64,000 nucleotides of DNA from contig NC_007513.1 in assembly GCF_000012505.1 (NCBI RefSeq), positions 1-64,000 on the forward strand, given 5' to 3'. This document shows positions 54,450 through 64,000 of the stretch, piece after piece. Under the pieces are notes generated by a model. It did no database searches, was not told the DNA's origin, and saw only the letters and a program-made list of their open reading frames with translations. Every line of letters begins with the position of its first letter. Within the stretch, counting starts at the first letter, position 1. Source of the DNA: Synechococcus sp. CC9902 (GTDB lineage: Bacteria; Cyanobacteriota; Cyanobacteriia; PCC-6307; Cyanobiaceae). The position numbers and the translations under genes were made by a program.

Positions 54450-56327
54450 TTAACCAATCCCGTCGGTATCCACGTCTAGAACCTGACCATTAAAGAAATC
54501 AGCCAGATTTTTAGCTTGCCGGTCGAGGCCTAATGCTGGGCTGGGGTTTGCAGGATTTTGTGCTGGTTCGGCTTGAACCGGTTGTGAAATGGCGACTGGA
54601 GACGGAGTTGCTGGTGGTTTTGCAGGTTCTTGTGTTGTGAGCCTTGTGATTGGCGTTGATGCGTCAACAACAGCTGGAACAACCTCTGTTTTGGGCAGTT
54701 GAGGGGTCTCAGTTTCAACAGGAGCTGGGGCTGTCTGAGGAGGGGGTTGCACGAGGGGCGCAGTTGGCGCTGACGTGGCAGCAATGGCACTCGTGCTGGC
54801 TTCGATGATCAACTGACGCGACCCGCCTAAAGCCTTGGCGACGGCTTGCTCCAGCAAGCTGGCGCGGCTTTGCACCATGCCCATCCAATTACCGGCCACT
54901 TGCACCACAGCGCGATTCGCATCGAGTCGCACCAACTGCGCCTGCTGGGACAGCAGCATGCGGGTGGAAGGTAACTCCAAGCTGCCCAAGATTTGCTGCC
55001 ACAGCTCCGGCAGGTTGGTGCCACTCGTGGCTGGAGTTGGGGCTACCGCCGCCACTGTGGGTAGTTCCGGTGTTTTTGCCTGTGCTGGTGACGGGGACGG
55101 AGTAGCTGGGGTTGTCGCCGCAGGCGTTGTTGCCGTTGGAGTAGGTGCATCTGCAGTGACTAGAACTGGAACTGCTGCAGGGGCTGGTGTGGCTTGGGGC
55201 GTTCTCGGCGCTGTGGCTAGGGCGGGCGACATTGGCTCTGCCAAAAGCCCCAGCAACAGCACTTCGAGCCAAAGGCGGGGTTGCACGCTTTGTCGCAACT
55301 GCTGTTCAGCCCCACGCAATTGTGCTTGCCACTGCAACAGCCGGGTCCGGCCGATGCTTTTGGCCAGTTCAGGTAGCTGATCCCGAAACTGGGGTGATAC
55401 GCCCGTGAGTTCTGGACGATTGGGGGCGGCGGCCATCAGCACCAAATCCCTCAGTACTCCCGCCAGTCCTTGCAGGACAGCTCCAGGATCACGGCCGCGG
55501 TCCAGCAGGTTGCGGGTGGCCTCGAGTAGGGCTACCGGTTCGGAGCTGGTCATGGCCTGCGCCAGCGCTAGGAGCTCTTGTTCTGGTACCGCTCCCAGCA
55601 GATCCCATACAGCATTCGCTTCAATCGGGGGTGGCAGCAGGCTGAGTTGATCTAACAAGCTTTCGGCGTCGCGCAATCCCCCTTGGGATCGTTGGGCCAC
55701 AACGTGGATGGCTTCGGGTTGGATGGCGATGGATTCTTGTTCCGCGATCCAGGTGAGGTGCTGTTCCAGCGCATCGAGGGGAATTCGTCGGAAATCGAAG
55801 CGTTGGCAGCGGCTGAGGATGGTCGGGAGAACCCGTTGCGGATCGGTGGTGGCCAGTACGAACACCACCTGCGGGGGTGGTTCTTCCAACGTTTTAAGCA
55901 GGGCGTTGAAGGCTGCTGTGGAGAGCATGTGGCATTCATCCACCACGTACACCTTCCAGCGCGCCTGAACCGGTGCAAAACGCGACCGTTCGATTAATTC
56001 CCGGATGTTGTCGACACCGGTATTGGAGGCCGCATCAATTTCGATTACATCGAGGGCCGTACCCGAAGCTATCGTTCGGCATAGATCGCAAGTTCCGCAG
56101 GGCTCCGGTGTTGGCCCATCACTGTTTTGACAATTGAGGGAGCGCGCCAAGATCCGCGCACTGGAGGTTTTTCCCGTACCGCGGGGGCCACTGAACAAAT
56201 AAGCCGGTGCAATTCTGTTGCTGGTCAGTGCATTGCCAAGGGTGGCGGTAATCGCTTCCTGCCCCACAAGCTGGTCAAAGCGTTGTGGTCGGTATTTGTG
56301 ATGAAGCGGCTGGTAGGTGGAACTCAT
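54450..56327 (-). CDS. dnaX: DNA polymerase III subunits gamma and tau
   Basis: DnaX is the clamp-loader motor. The 625-residue protein begins MSSTYQPLHHKYRPQRFDQLVGQEA and contains the P-loop GPRGTGKTSSA near 46-56, zinc cysteines in CQNSDGPTPEPCGTCDLC, VDECHML (Walker B variant) and LSRCQRFDFRR (sensor/SRC). Beyond about residue 360 the tau-like region is low-complexity, rich in Ala, Pro and Thr. No intein interrupts the ATPase, although some cyanobacterial dnaX genes have one. The ATG is at 56327, 24 bases downstream of the LRAT-like gene. Confidence 0.96.
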   Translation of the reverse strand: MSSTYQPLHHKYRPQRFDQLVGQEAITATLGNALTSNRIAPAYLFSGPRGTGKTSSARILARSLNCQNSDGPTPEPCGTCDLCRTIASGTALDVIEIDAASNTGVDNIRELIERSRFAPVQARWKVYVVDECHMLSTAAFNALLKTLEEPPPQVVFVLATTDPQRVLPTILSRCQRFDFRRIPLDALEQHLTWIAEQESIAIQPEAIHVVAQRSQGGLRDAESLLDQLSLLPPPIEANAVWDLLGAVPEQELLALAQAMTSSEPVALLEATRNLLDRGRDPGAVLQGLAGVLRDLVLMAAAPNRPELTGVSPQFRDQLPELAKSIGRTRLLQWQAQLRGAEQQLRQSVQPRLWLEVLLLGLLAEPMSPALATAPRTPQATPAPAAVPVLVTADAPTPTATTPAATTPATPSPSPAQAKTPELPTVAAVAPTPATSGTNLPELWQQILGSLELPSTRMLLSQQAQLVRLDANRAVVQVAGNWMGMVQSRASLLEQAVAKALGGSRQLIIEASTSAIAATSAPTAPLVQPPPQTAPAPVETETPQLPKTEVVPAVVDASTPITRLTTQEPAKPPATPSPVAISQPVQAEPAQNPANPSPALGLDRQAKNLADFFNGQVLDVDTDGIG

Positions 56328-56350
56328 GCGCCGCGAGCGTTATGGCGAGG

Positions 56351-56986
56351 CTACTCAGCCTTGGAGCCTGGAAGCTTGCGAGGTTGATTCAACAGGGCAT
56401 CAATTTTTCGTTGCAGGTCTTCCACGGCAGCGAGTTCATCGGCAAGGCTTTGTCCCGTGAGCAAAAGCTGCTTGTTGCCGTCGGACCCCATTTGCTGCAG
56501 CAGGCCTTCGAGCTTTTGAAGCAAGGTTTGGCGCAGTTGTTCCAATTTGGTGAGTCCTTGGCTGGCGATTTGTCGGGTGTTGTCGTCCAGGACGCCACGT
56601 CGCACTAAGAGATCCAGTCCGCTGAGCAGGGCGGATGGCATTTGCCGACTCCATTGGCGGGCGCGATCGATCACAGAGTCGACCTGCTCACTGCGGTGTC
56701 GTCCGGTTTTGCACCAAGTGGCGAAGTGTTCGCAGTTGTTGAAGAGCAGGTTGTAATTCTGTTCGCCCAGGCGGCTCATCGCTCGACGCAGGGTGACGCC
56801 CGTCGGAGACGCATTGGTGTGTTCCATCACGCTCACCACCTCCCCTTGGCTGAACTCTGAGACAGGGCTGCGCAGGATTTCGCGCCCTTCTAGGTAATGG
56901 GCAACAGTGCCGTCGCCAAGATCGATGCCGTGATGGTTGAACAGGCCATGCCGACGCGGGACCTGTAGATGGTCAGCAGTGGACAA
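56351..56986 (-). CDS. LRAT-like (NC domain) protein
   Basis: A 211-residue protein with the LRAT/NlpC-P60-related motif pair: LFNHHGIDLGDGTVAHY near residues 15-31 (catalytic-type His) and FNNCEHFATWCKTG (82-95, with Cys85). The family includes thiol acyltransferases and hydrolases. After residue 95 the chain is helical and Gln-rich (LRQTLLQKLEGLLQQMG), possibly a membrane-proximal coiled coil. There is no signal peptide. It lies 24 bases upstream of dnaX on the same strand, 144 bases downstream of the RTX protease. Confidence 0.88.
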   Translation of the reverse strand: MSTADHLQVPRRHGLFNHHGIDLGDGTVAHYLEGREILRSPVSEFSQGEVVSVMEHTNASPTGVTLRRAMSRLGEQNYNLLFNNCEHFATWCKTGRHRSEQVDSVIDRARQWSRQMPSALLSGLDLLVRRGVLDDNTRQIASQGLTKLEQLRQTLLQKLEGLLQQMGSDGNKQLLLTGQSLADELAAVEDLQRKIDALLNQPRKLPGSKAE

Positions 56987-57129
56987 GTGGTTGGGAGGAT
57001 TTATTCATATTTTATCTAAATTCATTGACGCATGGTGTGGCTGTTTTGTTGAGGCGTTCAGGGAGAGATGATCAATTAAGCCACTTTGATTTCCCAATTA
57101 AATGAACTATTTTTACCGGTTCCAATAAT

Positions 57130-58395
57130 TTACTTGTTTAATCCTGTCGTCATATTAAGCACTTGCGCTGAGGAAAGTTCATCCCCAATGTAAAGCGCTT
57201 CCAGCGATCCTTTGGCGAATATACCCACCCCAGTCTCTCCAAGGGCGATTGTTTCTTGGACTGAAATTGATTTATTTTTGGCGCCGATCAGATTGATTTG
57301 ATCATTTGCATCGAGCTCCTCAATAATATCGAAAGTGTTTGTACCTTGCTTTTTATTCATGGCTTTTTTGCGTCGTTTCTTGCTTGAATGTTGTTCGCAT
57401 TGAATATTGATGATGTCAGTGGATCCATCGGCTGTACTCGAGAATGTGTTCTGTCCTGAATTGCCATATAAAACGTCTGCACCTCTGCCGCCACGAATGA
57501 TGTCTGAGCCTTTACCGCCGTGAATAATGTCATCGCCATCTCCGCCTCTAAGCGTGTCGTTTCCATTGTTTCCATTGAGGCGATCATTGCCTAATCCTCC
57601 CTGAAGATAATCATTTCCTCCCTTGGCTTTGATCGTGTTATTGCCATCATTTCCAATGATCCAATCAGCTTTGGATGTGCCCTTGAAGCGGGTTGAATTG
57701 CTATCCATAACTTGCGCCGATAATCCGTTTGGCTTTTCGGGCGTCACTGATGGAGTGGGGTTTGTTTCTTGTCCCCAAAGTTCGATCAGGGCAGCTTTGT
57801 CGTTTGAGGTGTAATCATTGGGCCAGCGTCCATTGGCTGGGTTTCTATAGGCCATCACAGTGTCCTCTGGATAGAGACTTTTCCAGGGATCTGTGATTCC
57901 GTCTACCACGTCCCCGTCATTGTCTTCAAATGGATGCTCTAAGCCAAGCGTGTGGCCAATTTCGTGAATTAAGGCATAACGAAAATAGTCTTGATCACCA
58001 TCAAACTTGGGCTCATTGAGAAAGATTTCCCAAAAATATCCATTGCTATTGTTCCGGTTGCTCACGGCCAATCCCAGCGTGTCTCCTCCGTCGTCCAAAG
58101 AAATCTCAGTGTCTAGAAATATTGCAACATCTGCTGTTGACTGATTCGACGTAAAGTTGAAGTCAAGATCAATGCTTTCGTCTATCCCTTCGACTACATC
58201 TCTCAAGAATTGTTCGTCTTGAGGGTCCCATTTGACTGTATTTATGTCTTGTGATCCAAAACTTCCACCCGATATGGTGACAGGTCCGGCATCATTATGG
58301 ATATAAATATCAAGGATATCGTCTTCTTTTAGGATTTCTTTCGTGATGTTTGCGAGGTCTTCGCTGATCAGGAATATTGGTTCAATTATTCTCAT
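57130..58395 (-). CDS. RTX-type M10-like metalloprotease
   Basis: A 421-residue metzincin: HEIGHTLGLEH at 144-154 provides the three zinc histidines, with the Met-turn methionine at about 181 (DTVMAYR). Glycine-rich calcium-binding nonapeptides of the GGxGxDxxx type run from about 255 to 313, as in serralysin-type proteins that leave the cell by type I secretion. There is no N-terminal signal. Oddly, residues 334-350 are a lysine/arginine-rich insertion (HSSKKRRKKAMNKKQ) between repeats and the C-terminal region. The gene is AT-rich compared with its neighbours, which suggests acquisition; no transporter gene is nearby. Confidence 0.9.
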   Translation of the reverse strand: MRIIEPIFLISEDLANITKEILKEDDILDIYIHNDAGPVTISGGSFGSQDINTVKWDPQDEQFLRDVVEGIDESIDLDFNFTSNQSTADVAIFLDTEISLDDGGDTLGLAVSNRNNSNGYFWEIFLNEPKFDGDQDYFRYALIHEIGHTLGLEHPFEDNDGDVVDGITDPWKSLYPEDTVMAYRNPANGRWPNDYTSNDKAALIELWGQETNPTPSVTPEKPNGLSAQVMDSNSTRFKGTSKADWIIGNDGNNTIKAKGGNDYLQGGLGNDRLNGNNGNDTLRGGDGDDIIHGGKGSDIIRGGRGADVLYGNSGQNTFSSTADGSTDIINIQCEQHSSKKRRKKAMNKKQGTNTFDIIEELDANDQINLIGAKNKSISVQETIALGETGVGIFAKGSLEALYIGDELSSAQVLNMTTGLNK

Positions 58396-58474
58396 TTCAA
58401 TTTGTTAGTCTACTCAACTGATCTTACGTCTGCAAAAGCTAGTTTTGCTAAGAATTGTCTGAGAAAGGAAGGTG

Positions 58475-59827
58475 TCAAGCAGTTTTCTGTTGATCTGTGC
58501 CAGGTAGTGGGAGAACTTTTCCGCCGGTGTGCTCTTCCACCATTGACCGGGTCACGGTGAAGTCTTTCACCGATGATTGGGATGGAAGGTCGTACATCAA
58601 ATCGAGCATGATTTCCTCGATAATTCCTCTCAATGCGCGAGCTCCTGTTTTACGGCGGTGTGCTTCCTGAGCAATGGCCGTGATCGCATCATCAGCGAAC
58701 TGCAGCTGCACATTGTCCATGCTCAGCAGCGTGCGGAACTGCTTCACGAGTGCATCGCGTGGCTCAGTGAGGATCGATTCCAATGTCTTTTCATCCAATG
58801 GTTCAAGCACTGCACTCACTGGAATACGTCCAATAAATTCAGGGATCAGTCCGTATTTCACCAGATCGTCGGGTTCGAGATTTCGCAGCACTTGAGCGGC
58901 TTGCAGATCTCGGTTGGCGCGACTGCGGCCGCGGCTATCAGCGGGCGGCATGAAGCCGATCGCGTTTCGCCCCATGCGTTTTTGAACAACGTCTTCTAAA
59001 CCAACAAACGCGCCACCGCAGATGAACAAAATCTGACTGGTGTCGATCTGAATGCAGTCTTGATAAGGATGTTTCCGGCCGCCTTGAGGTGGCACATTTG
59101 CCACGGTTCCCTCAAGCATTTTGAGGAGGGCTTGCTGTACCCCCTCGCCTGATACATCGCGGGTTATTGAGGGGTTCTCGCTTTTACGCGCAATTTTGTC
59201 GATTTCGTCGATATAAATGATGCCTCGCTGGGCTTGGTCCACGTCCATATCGGCTTTTTGGAGGAGCCGCAGAAGAATGTTTTCAACGTCTTCTCCGACG
59301 TAGCCCGCTTCGGTGAGAGTGGTGGCGTCAGCTACCGCAAAGGGAACATCGAGCATCTCGGCCAGGGTCTGAGCGAGCAGTGTTTTCCCGCAACCCGTTG
59401 GACCAATGAGAAGGATGTTGCTCTTGTGCAGACGCGTGGCGGTTTCTTCCGTCTCTCCTTTCCCATCCCCCTGCCAAGCAAGACGTTTGTAGTGGTTGTA
59501 CACCGCTACAGACATCACCTTTTTGGCTGCGTTTTGACCAACCACCTGTTGGTCGAGAAAACTTTTGATCTCGAGTGGTTTGGGGATTGAAGCCAGCGTG
59601 GGAGCTGGCTTGTTGCTCTTGTGAGCCGCTGGGGTCGCTTTGCGACTTGGCTCGGCGCCTGCACGGGGATTGCCCTGGCTATCGACCAATTCCTCATCAA
59701 GGATCTCATTGCAGAGATCGATGCACTCATCGCAGATGTAGACGCCAGGACCGGCGATCAACTTGCGCACTTGATCCTGCGATTTACCGCAGAACGAGCA
59801 CTTCAGATGGGCATCGAATTTGGCCAT
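58475..59827 (-). CDS. clpX: ATP-dependent Clp protease ATP-binding subunit ClpX
   Basis: ClpX unfolds substrates and feeds them to ClpP. The 450-residue protein has the N-terminal zinc-binding domain (Cys10, Cys13, Cys32, Cys35), then AAA+ motifs: [17 protein letters not shown] near 140, [12 protein letters not shown], the pore loop region [13 protein letters not shown], and GFMPP, with RAIGRIPV-like [16 protein letters not shown] near 345. It is complete. It lies 88 bases downstream of clpP on the minus strand, the usual tig-clpP-clpX order. Confidence 0.97.
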   Translation of the reverse strand: MAKFDAHLKCSFCGKSQDQVRKLIAGPGVYICDECIDLCNEILDEELVDSQGNPRAGAEPSRKATPAAHKSNKPAPTLASIPKPLEIKSFLDQQVVGQNAAKKVMSVAVYNHYKRLAWQGDGKGETEETATRLHKSNILLIGPTGCGKTLLAQTLAEMLDVPFAVADATTLTEAGYVGEDVENILLRLLQKADMDVDQAQRGIIYIDEIDKIARKSENPSITRDVSGEGVQQALLKMLEGTVANVPPQGGRKHPYQDCIQIDTSQILFICGGAFVGLEDVVQKRMGRNAIGFMPPADSRGRSRANRDLQAAQVLRNLEPDDLVKYGLIPEFIGRIPVSAVLEPLDEKTLESILTEPRDALVKQFRTLLSMDNVQLQFADDAITAIAQEAHRRKTGARALRGIIEEIMLDLMYDLPSQSSVKDFTVTRSMVEEHTGGKVLPLPGTDQQKTA

Positions 59828-59915
59828 CGAACGCCGGTCACCTCAATTGGGAACTTCAGGACACGACCTGATGGATTGTCCTGGGTCCACAGCATCGAGA
59901 GCGGACGGCGTTCTG

Positions 59916-60590
59916 TCAGCCGTCCGTAACGATTCCTTCGTCCCCGGAACTGTCCACCACCCGATCGATCAATCCGTATTCAACCGCTTCTGCCGGGGAA
60001 AGGAAGTAGTCGCGATCGGTGTCTTCTGAAATTTTGTCGAGAGGTTGGCCTGTGTGTTCCGCCAACAGCCCATTGAGGGTTTCTTTCAGAAAAAGAATTT
60101 CCTTGGCCTGGATTTCGATATCAACGGCCTGTCCTTGAGCTCCTCCGAGGGGCTGGTGGATCATGATTCGAGCGTTTGGTAGGGCAAGACGCTTTCCTTT
60201 GGTGCCGCCAGAGAGGAGAAAGGCACCCATGCTGGCTGCCAAGCCATAACAAATGGTCACCACGTCTGGTGCGACCTGCTGCATCGTGTCGTAGATCGCC
60301 AAACCTGCGGTGACAGAGCCACCGGGGGAGTTGACGTAGATCTGAATGTCTTTTTCTGGATCTTCTGCCTCAAGGAACAGCATTTGAGCCACGAGGGCAT
60401 CGGCGACCGCGTCGTCAACGCCAGTTCCTAAAAAGATGATTCGTTCACGGAGCAGCCGTGAATAAATGTCGAAGGCGCGATCGCCTCGACCGGACTGCTC
60501 AACAACGGTTGGTAAGGGGCCAGGGGCCGAGATAGGCATCTCGGACCGCCAGCGGTTTTGGATGGGGTGGTGACTGCGGGCGTCGATCAC
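59916..60590 (-). CDS. clpP: ATP-dependent Clp protease proteolytic subunit
   Basis: From GTG at 60590 the protein is 224 residues. The Ser-His-Asp triad is Ser120 (GLAASMGAF), His145 (MIHQPLGG) and Asp194 (TDRDYFLS), so the subunit is active rather than a ClpR-like inactive copy. [13 protein letters not shown] and [17 protein letters not shown] are typical. ATG at 60539 ([10 protein letters not shown]) and GTG at 60617 are alternative starts; the middle one matches the 224 residues I recall for marine Synechococcus ClpP. clpX is downstream and tig 44 bases upstream. Confidence 0.95.
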
Positions 60591-60633
60591 GCGCTCGGTG
60601 TCCAAGTGAGTGGACACAATCTATGGGTGCAGC

Positions 60634-61977
60634 TCAGCTCTTGGTGTCCGATTCCGGTTCTGGGGCTTTTTCGGTGAGGGTGCTGTTGGTTTCAAGCCAG
60701 CTCATCAGCTGTTCCTGCATGAGGTCGTCCATCACGGCCTGCCGAAGCCGCTCGGGATCCACCTTGGCGTCAGCAGACAAGTCTTTTTTCACCTCCTTCA
60801 GCTTGGTGTCGATAGCGCTGTCGTCCAACTTGATGTCTTCCGCCTCTGCTAGCGCGGTGAGCGCGAAGCTGCGACGGAGGCGCTCCTCGGCTTCAGGTCG
60901 GGAGTTCTGCATCAGATTGCGGATCAAGTCAGGTGTGAAAAGCGATTTCACATCCATGCCCTGTTGGGCAAATTGAGCCGCTGTCTGCTCCACCAAGTTG
61001 CGACTTTCCTGCTGGATTAGGGCTTCAGGTAGGTCTACCTCGAGTTGCTCTACCAATGCTTTGACCAAGCCATCGTTGCGATTGCTGGTTTGGCGGCGTT
61101 CGGCATCGTCCTTGAGGCGTTGCTCGAGATCTTTGCGGAGGTCAGCCATCGTGTCCTGCTCGCTGGCTTGCTTAGCAAAGGCATCGTCCAGTTCCGGTAA
61201 CTCCCGGGTTTTTAGATCTTTGAGCTCAATCGCAAAGGCTGCCTTGCGGCCTCGTGCATCTTCCTTTGGATAGTCGTCAGGGAATTGGCAATCCACAGAC
61301 TTGCTCTCGCCCACCTTCATGCCAATCACGCCTTCGATGAAGCCGGGGATCATGCGGCCGTTGTCGAGATCCACGTCCATCGAATCGGCGCTTCCTCCTT
61401 CGATTTCGGACCCGTCATCGCTGTAGGTCCCTTTGAAACCAAGAACAGCGATATCACCCTTCTCTGCTGCGCGTCCTTCGACGGGTACAACAGTGGCGAG
61501 TTGCTTGCGGGAGTCTTCAATCATGCTGTCGACCCGCGAAGCGTCATAAACAACGGCTTCGTATTCCGCCTTCAGGCCTTTGGTGCTTTTCAGCTTTGGC
61601 GTTGGGGCCACATCGGCCTCCAGCGTGAACGTCAATTCATCGCCGGGGTTGAAGCTTTCCAACAATCCATCGAAGCCACTGCTCAGGTCGGGCTGGCTGA
61701 TGGGCTCAAGCGATTCCTGCTTAATGGCGTCACGCCAGGCGCTATCGATCAGCTTTTCTAAGGCGGTTGCTTTGATCCGGACGCCACCAAGCTGTTGCAC
61801 CAACACCGAGCGAGGCACTTTTCCTTTACGGAAGCCCGGCAGGTTGATGCTGCGGCTCAGGCTTTTGATGGCCTCTTCATAGCTGGCTGTACAGCGCTCC
61901 CCAGGCACGGTCACCGTCACCGCCAAACGGCTGCTGGGGCGGGATTCGGTGGACACCTTCAGGGTGGCAGCGCTCAT
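60634..61977 (-). CDS. tig: Trigger factor
   Basis: Trigger factor is the ribosome-bound chaperone with a peptidyl-prolyl isomerase insert. From ATG at 61977 ([15 protein letters not shown]) it is 447 residues. The ribosome-binding signature FRKGKVPR is near residue 49 (in [14 protein letters not shown]), the FKBP-like part ([16 protein letters not shown] to [13 protein letters not shown]) fills about 155-235, and the C-terminal helices end [23 protein letters not shown]. The open frame continues to 62007 in poor sequence. It heads the tig-clpP-clpX run and is divergent from asd. Confidence 0.96.
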   Translation of the reverse strand: MSAATLKVSTESRPSSRLAVTVTVPGERCTASYEEAIKSLSRSINLPGFRKGKVPRSVLVQQLGGVRIKATALEKLIDSAWRDAIKQESLEPISQPDLSSGFDGLLESFNPGDELTFTLEADVAPTPKLKSTKGLKAEYEAVVYDASRVDSMIEDSRKQLATVVPVEGRAAEKGDIAVLGFKGTYSDDGSEIEGGSADSMDVDLDNGRMIPGFIEGVIGMKVGESKSVDCQFPDDYPKEDARGRKAAFAIELKDLKTRELPELDDAFAKQASEQDTMADLRKDLEQRLKDDAERRQTSNRNDGLVKALVEQLEVDLPEALIQQESRNLVEQTAAQFAQQGMDVKSLFTPDLIRNLMQNSRPEAEERLRRSFALTALAEAEDIKLDDSAIDTKLKEVKKDLSADAKVDPERLRQAVMDDLMQEQLMSWLETNSTLTEKAPEPESDTKS

Positions 61978-62145
61978 GGTTGTGTTGACGGCGGTTCTTG
62001 GCAGCAAACCAGCTTAAGAAACTGCCGCTCCAGCCTCTGCCCGGTATGGTGAAGGAGTGATGAATTGATGCACCGCCCTCTCTACAAATCGGCGGTAGCG
62101 ATCAGTTGAGCCAACAGTTTTCAGTTCAGACGTTCGCATTACCGC

Positions 62146-63168
62146 TTGAAAGCAACTCTCCCTAATCGTCCGCTCAATGTTGCTGTCCTTGGCGCCAGTG
62201 GGGCTGTTGGACAGGAGCTGTTGCTCTTGCTTGAAGAGCGACAATTCCCAGTTGGCGAGTTGAAGTTGTTGGCTTCAGCCCGTTCCGCTGGGCAACAGCA
62301 AACTTGGAATGGCCGCCACCTTGTCGTGGAGGAAGTCACGGCCGAAGCCTTTCAAGGCGTGGATCTTGTTCTCGCTTCAGCGGGGGGTTCGGTGTCACGT
62401 CAATGGCGTGAAGCGATCACCAGTGCGGGAGCTCTGATGGTGGATAACTCCAGCGCCTTTCGTATGGAGGCGGAAGTTCCCCTCGTGGTTCCGGAGGTCA
62501 ATCCCCAGGCGGCCCATGGGCACCAAGGGGTGATTGCTAACCCCAACTGCACGACGATTCTGCTCACGTTGGCGTTGGCTCCCCTCGCGGCGAAGCGAGC
62601 GTTGCGGCGCGTTTTGGTGAGCACCTACCAATCGGCGAGTGGTGCGGGTGCCCGCGCCATGGACGAACTCAAAGACTTATCCCGTGTGGTGCTGGATGGT
62701 GGTGTCCCCAACAGCAAGGTGCTTCCTTATTCCCTTGCTTTTAATTTGTTTCTCCACAACTCCCCTTTGCAGGACAACAGCTATTGCGAAGAGGAAATGA
62801 AAATGGTGAATGAGACACGCAAAATCATGGATCTGCCTGATTTGCGTTTTTCAGCCACATGTGTCCGGGTTCCCGTTCTCCGTGCCCATTCTGAGGCGGT
62901 GAACATTGAATTTGAACAGCCCTTTCCTGTGGATGAAGCCCGGCAACTGTTGGCTGCGGCCCCTGGCGTGGAACTGATCGAGGATCAGGCTGTTAATCGT
63001 TTTCCGATGCCCACGGATGTGACGGGAAGGGATCCCGTTGCCATCGGTCGAATTCGTCAAGACATCAGCGACCCCAATGCACTTGAACTTTGGCTTTGTG
63101 GTGACCAGATCCGAAAAGGAGCTGCTCTGAATGCCATCCAGATCGCCGAACTGTTGATTCAGAATTGA
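62146..63168 (+). CDS. asd: Aspartate-semialdehyde dehydrogenase
   Basis: Asd reduces aspartyl phosphate for lysine, threonine and methionine synthesis. The 340-residue protein starts with TTG at 62146; [21 protein letters not shown] (12-32) is the NADP-binding motif and Cys135 in NPNCTTI is catalytic. [24 protein letters not shown]-like ([13 protein letters not shown]) and the end block [16 protein letters not shown] are typical. The stop overlaps the dapA start by one base (TGATG), giving an asd-dapA unit. No ribosome-binding site is prominent. Confidence 0.96.
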   Translation: MKATLPNRPLNVAVLGASGAVGQELLLLLEERQFPVGELKLLASARSAGQQQTWNGRHLVVEEVTAEAFQGVDLVLASAGGSVSRQWREAITSAGALMVDNSSAFRMEAEVPLVVPEVNPQAAHGHQGVIANPNCTTILLTLALAPLAAKRALRRVLVSTYQSASGAGARAMDELKDLSRVVLDGGVPNSKVLPYSLAFNLFLHNSPLQDNSYCEEEMKMVNETRKIMDLPDLRFSATCVRVPVLRAHSEAVNIEFEQPFPVDEARQLLAAAPGVELIEDQAVNRFPMPTDVTGRDPVAIGRIRQDISDPNALELWLCGDQIRKGAALNAIQIAELLIQN

Positions 63169-64000
63169 TGACTCTTTCCGCCTCCTTGTCCCCTCAACCA
63201 TTTGGCCGCATCGTGACGGCGATGGTGACTCCATTTGATTCCAGTGGAGCGGTTGATTTTCAGCTGGCGGCACGTCTAGCCCGTCATCTCGTGGAGCAAG
63301 GATCTGATGGTCTGTTGGTGTGCGGAACTACGGGTGAATCCCCCACCCTCAGTTGGGATGAACAGCTGAAGTTGCTGGAAGCCGTCCGAGAGGCTGTTGG
63401 TTCGAGTGCTCAGGTTTTGGCGGGTACTGGCAGCAATTCCACCTCTGAGGCCGTGAAAGCCACGCGAGAAGCGGCAGCCGTTGGTGCCGACGGCGCTTTG
63501 GTGGTGGTTCCGTATTACAACAAGCCTCCCCAGGAGGGCTTGGAAGTTCATTTCCGCGCCATTGCTGAGGCGGCACCCACGTTGCCTTTGATGCTTTACA
63601 ACATTCCTGGACGAACGGGATGTCACATCGAGGCTGAAACGGTGGCCTGCTTGATGGATTGCCCCAACATCGTCAGCTTCAAGGCAGCGAGTGGCACGAC
63701 CGAGGAAGTCACAGCCCTGCGCTTGGCCTGCGGCTCACGGCTCGCGATCTACAGCGGTGACGATGGACTCACCTTGCCGATGCTGTCGGTTGGTGCCGTA
63801 GGTGTGGTCAGTGTGGCCAGCCATGTGGCCGGTCCGCAGATTCGGGCCATGATTGATGCCTATGTCGAAGGCGAAGTCGGCGCTGCCCTCGCCCAGCACG
63901 AGCAACTAATTCCTCTGTTCAAGGCCTTGTTTGCCACAACGAATCCCATCCCTGTCAAAGCTGCCCTCGAGATCAATGGGTGGTCTGTCGGTGCTCCTCG
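63168..64000 (+). CDS. dapA: 4-hydroxy-tetrahydrodipicolinate synthase (3' end outside the window)
   Basis: DapA condenses pyruvate and aspartate semialdehyde, the first step of the lysine branch. About 277 residues are present. [12 protein letters not shown] (13-24), [10 protein letters not shown] (52-61), the Schiff-base Lys172 (SFKAASG) and Tyr143 (LYNIPGRTG) are all visible, and about 15-30 residues are missing at the C-terminus. The ATG overlaps the asd stop. In E. coli the Lys is followed by Glu, here by Ala, a small variation. Confidence 0.95.
   Translation, partial: MTLSASLSPQPFGRIVTAMVTPFDSSGAVDFQLAARLARHLVEQGSDGLLVCGTTGESPTLSWDEQLKLLEAVREAVGSSAQVLAGTGSNSTSEAVKATREAAAVGADGALVVVPYYNKPPQEGLEVHFRAIAEAAPTLPLMLYNIPGRTGCHIEAETVACLMDCPNIVSFKAASGTTEEVTALRLACGSRLAIYSGDDGLTLPMLSVGAVGVVSVASHVAGPQIRAMIDAYVEGEVGAALAQHEQLIPLFKALFATTNPIPVKAALEINGWSVGAP

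Noticed and set aside
58432-58448. GCAAAA/TTTTGC inverted repeat downstream of clpX
   Set aside because: It is a short A/T-rich stem with no T run on the minus strand, so it was not counted as a terminator.
1-64000. CRISPR arrays, insertion sequences, prophage or integrase attachment sites
   Set aside because: No regularly spaced repeats, transposase or integrase motifs, or tRNA-end duplications were seen on either strand. The AT-rich block at 41.5-43.3 kb has no mobility gene.

Overview
The window looks like the start of the chromosome of a marine picocyanobacterium of the Synechococcus type. The evidence is the order dnaN, PRC-barrel gene, purL, purF, gyrA/parC-like gene; Calvin-cycle Gap2; sulfolipid genes sqdB/sqdX; Psb34- and Ycf37-like photosystem assembly proteins; an MgdA-like glucolipid synthase; and very dense packing of genes with moderate GC. 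Clade IV is possible, but that is only an impression. No rRNA, CRISPR array, insertion sequence or prophage was seen. There is one tRNA.

1-14 kb: a short AT-rich region ahead of dnaN may be part of oriC. It is followed by purine synthesis (purL-purF), a convergent second GyrA/ParC-type topoisomerase subunit, a TPR protein, queG, two membrane proteins, nusB and ftsY. 14-27.6 kb: a GAF/SpoIIE phosphatase, argH, a glycine-rich RRM protein, dusA/msrB (divergent), a flavoprotein, the overlapping chaperone run grpE-dnaJ-tusA-like-rsgA, then ybaB-like, murB and murC on the minus strand, and gap2 with a clear terminator. 27.6-41.5 kb: thiL, a lumenal cyclophilin, efp-accB, pdxA, an epimerase, an HNH nuclease beside a SMARCAL1-like SNF2 ATPase, small exported and membrane proteins, tRNA-Gly, a class-V aminotransferase, cbiD and guaA.

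41.5-43.3 kb is the clearest accessory segment: an AT-richer methyltransferase and sulfotransferase-like gene set among repeated CACGT palindromes. 43.3-54.4 kb returns to core genes: pbp2, sqdB-sqdX, psb34-like, thiG, rpmI-rplT-ycf37-like, a SpoIID-like protein and the glucolipid synthase. 54.4-64 kb holds dnaX, an LRAT-like protein, an AT-rich RTX metalloprotease, the tig-clpP-clpX protein quality-control run, and asd-dapA (lysine pathway; dapA runs off the end).

Three genes encoding 55-57 residue proteins were found by translating intergenic DNA directly: 20544-20711 (-), 32829-32996 (+) and 48541-48714 (-, Psb34 family). Many starts are GTG or TTG, and several start choices here are moved inward from the longest possible frame on family grounds. 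No single dramatic new system stands out. The best leads are the SNF2/HNH pair that mirrors the two activities of eukaryotic ZRANB3, the palindrome-flanked accessory genes, and the RTX protease with a lysine-rich insertion.
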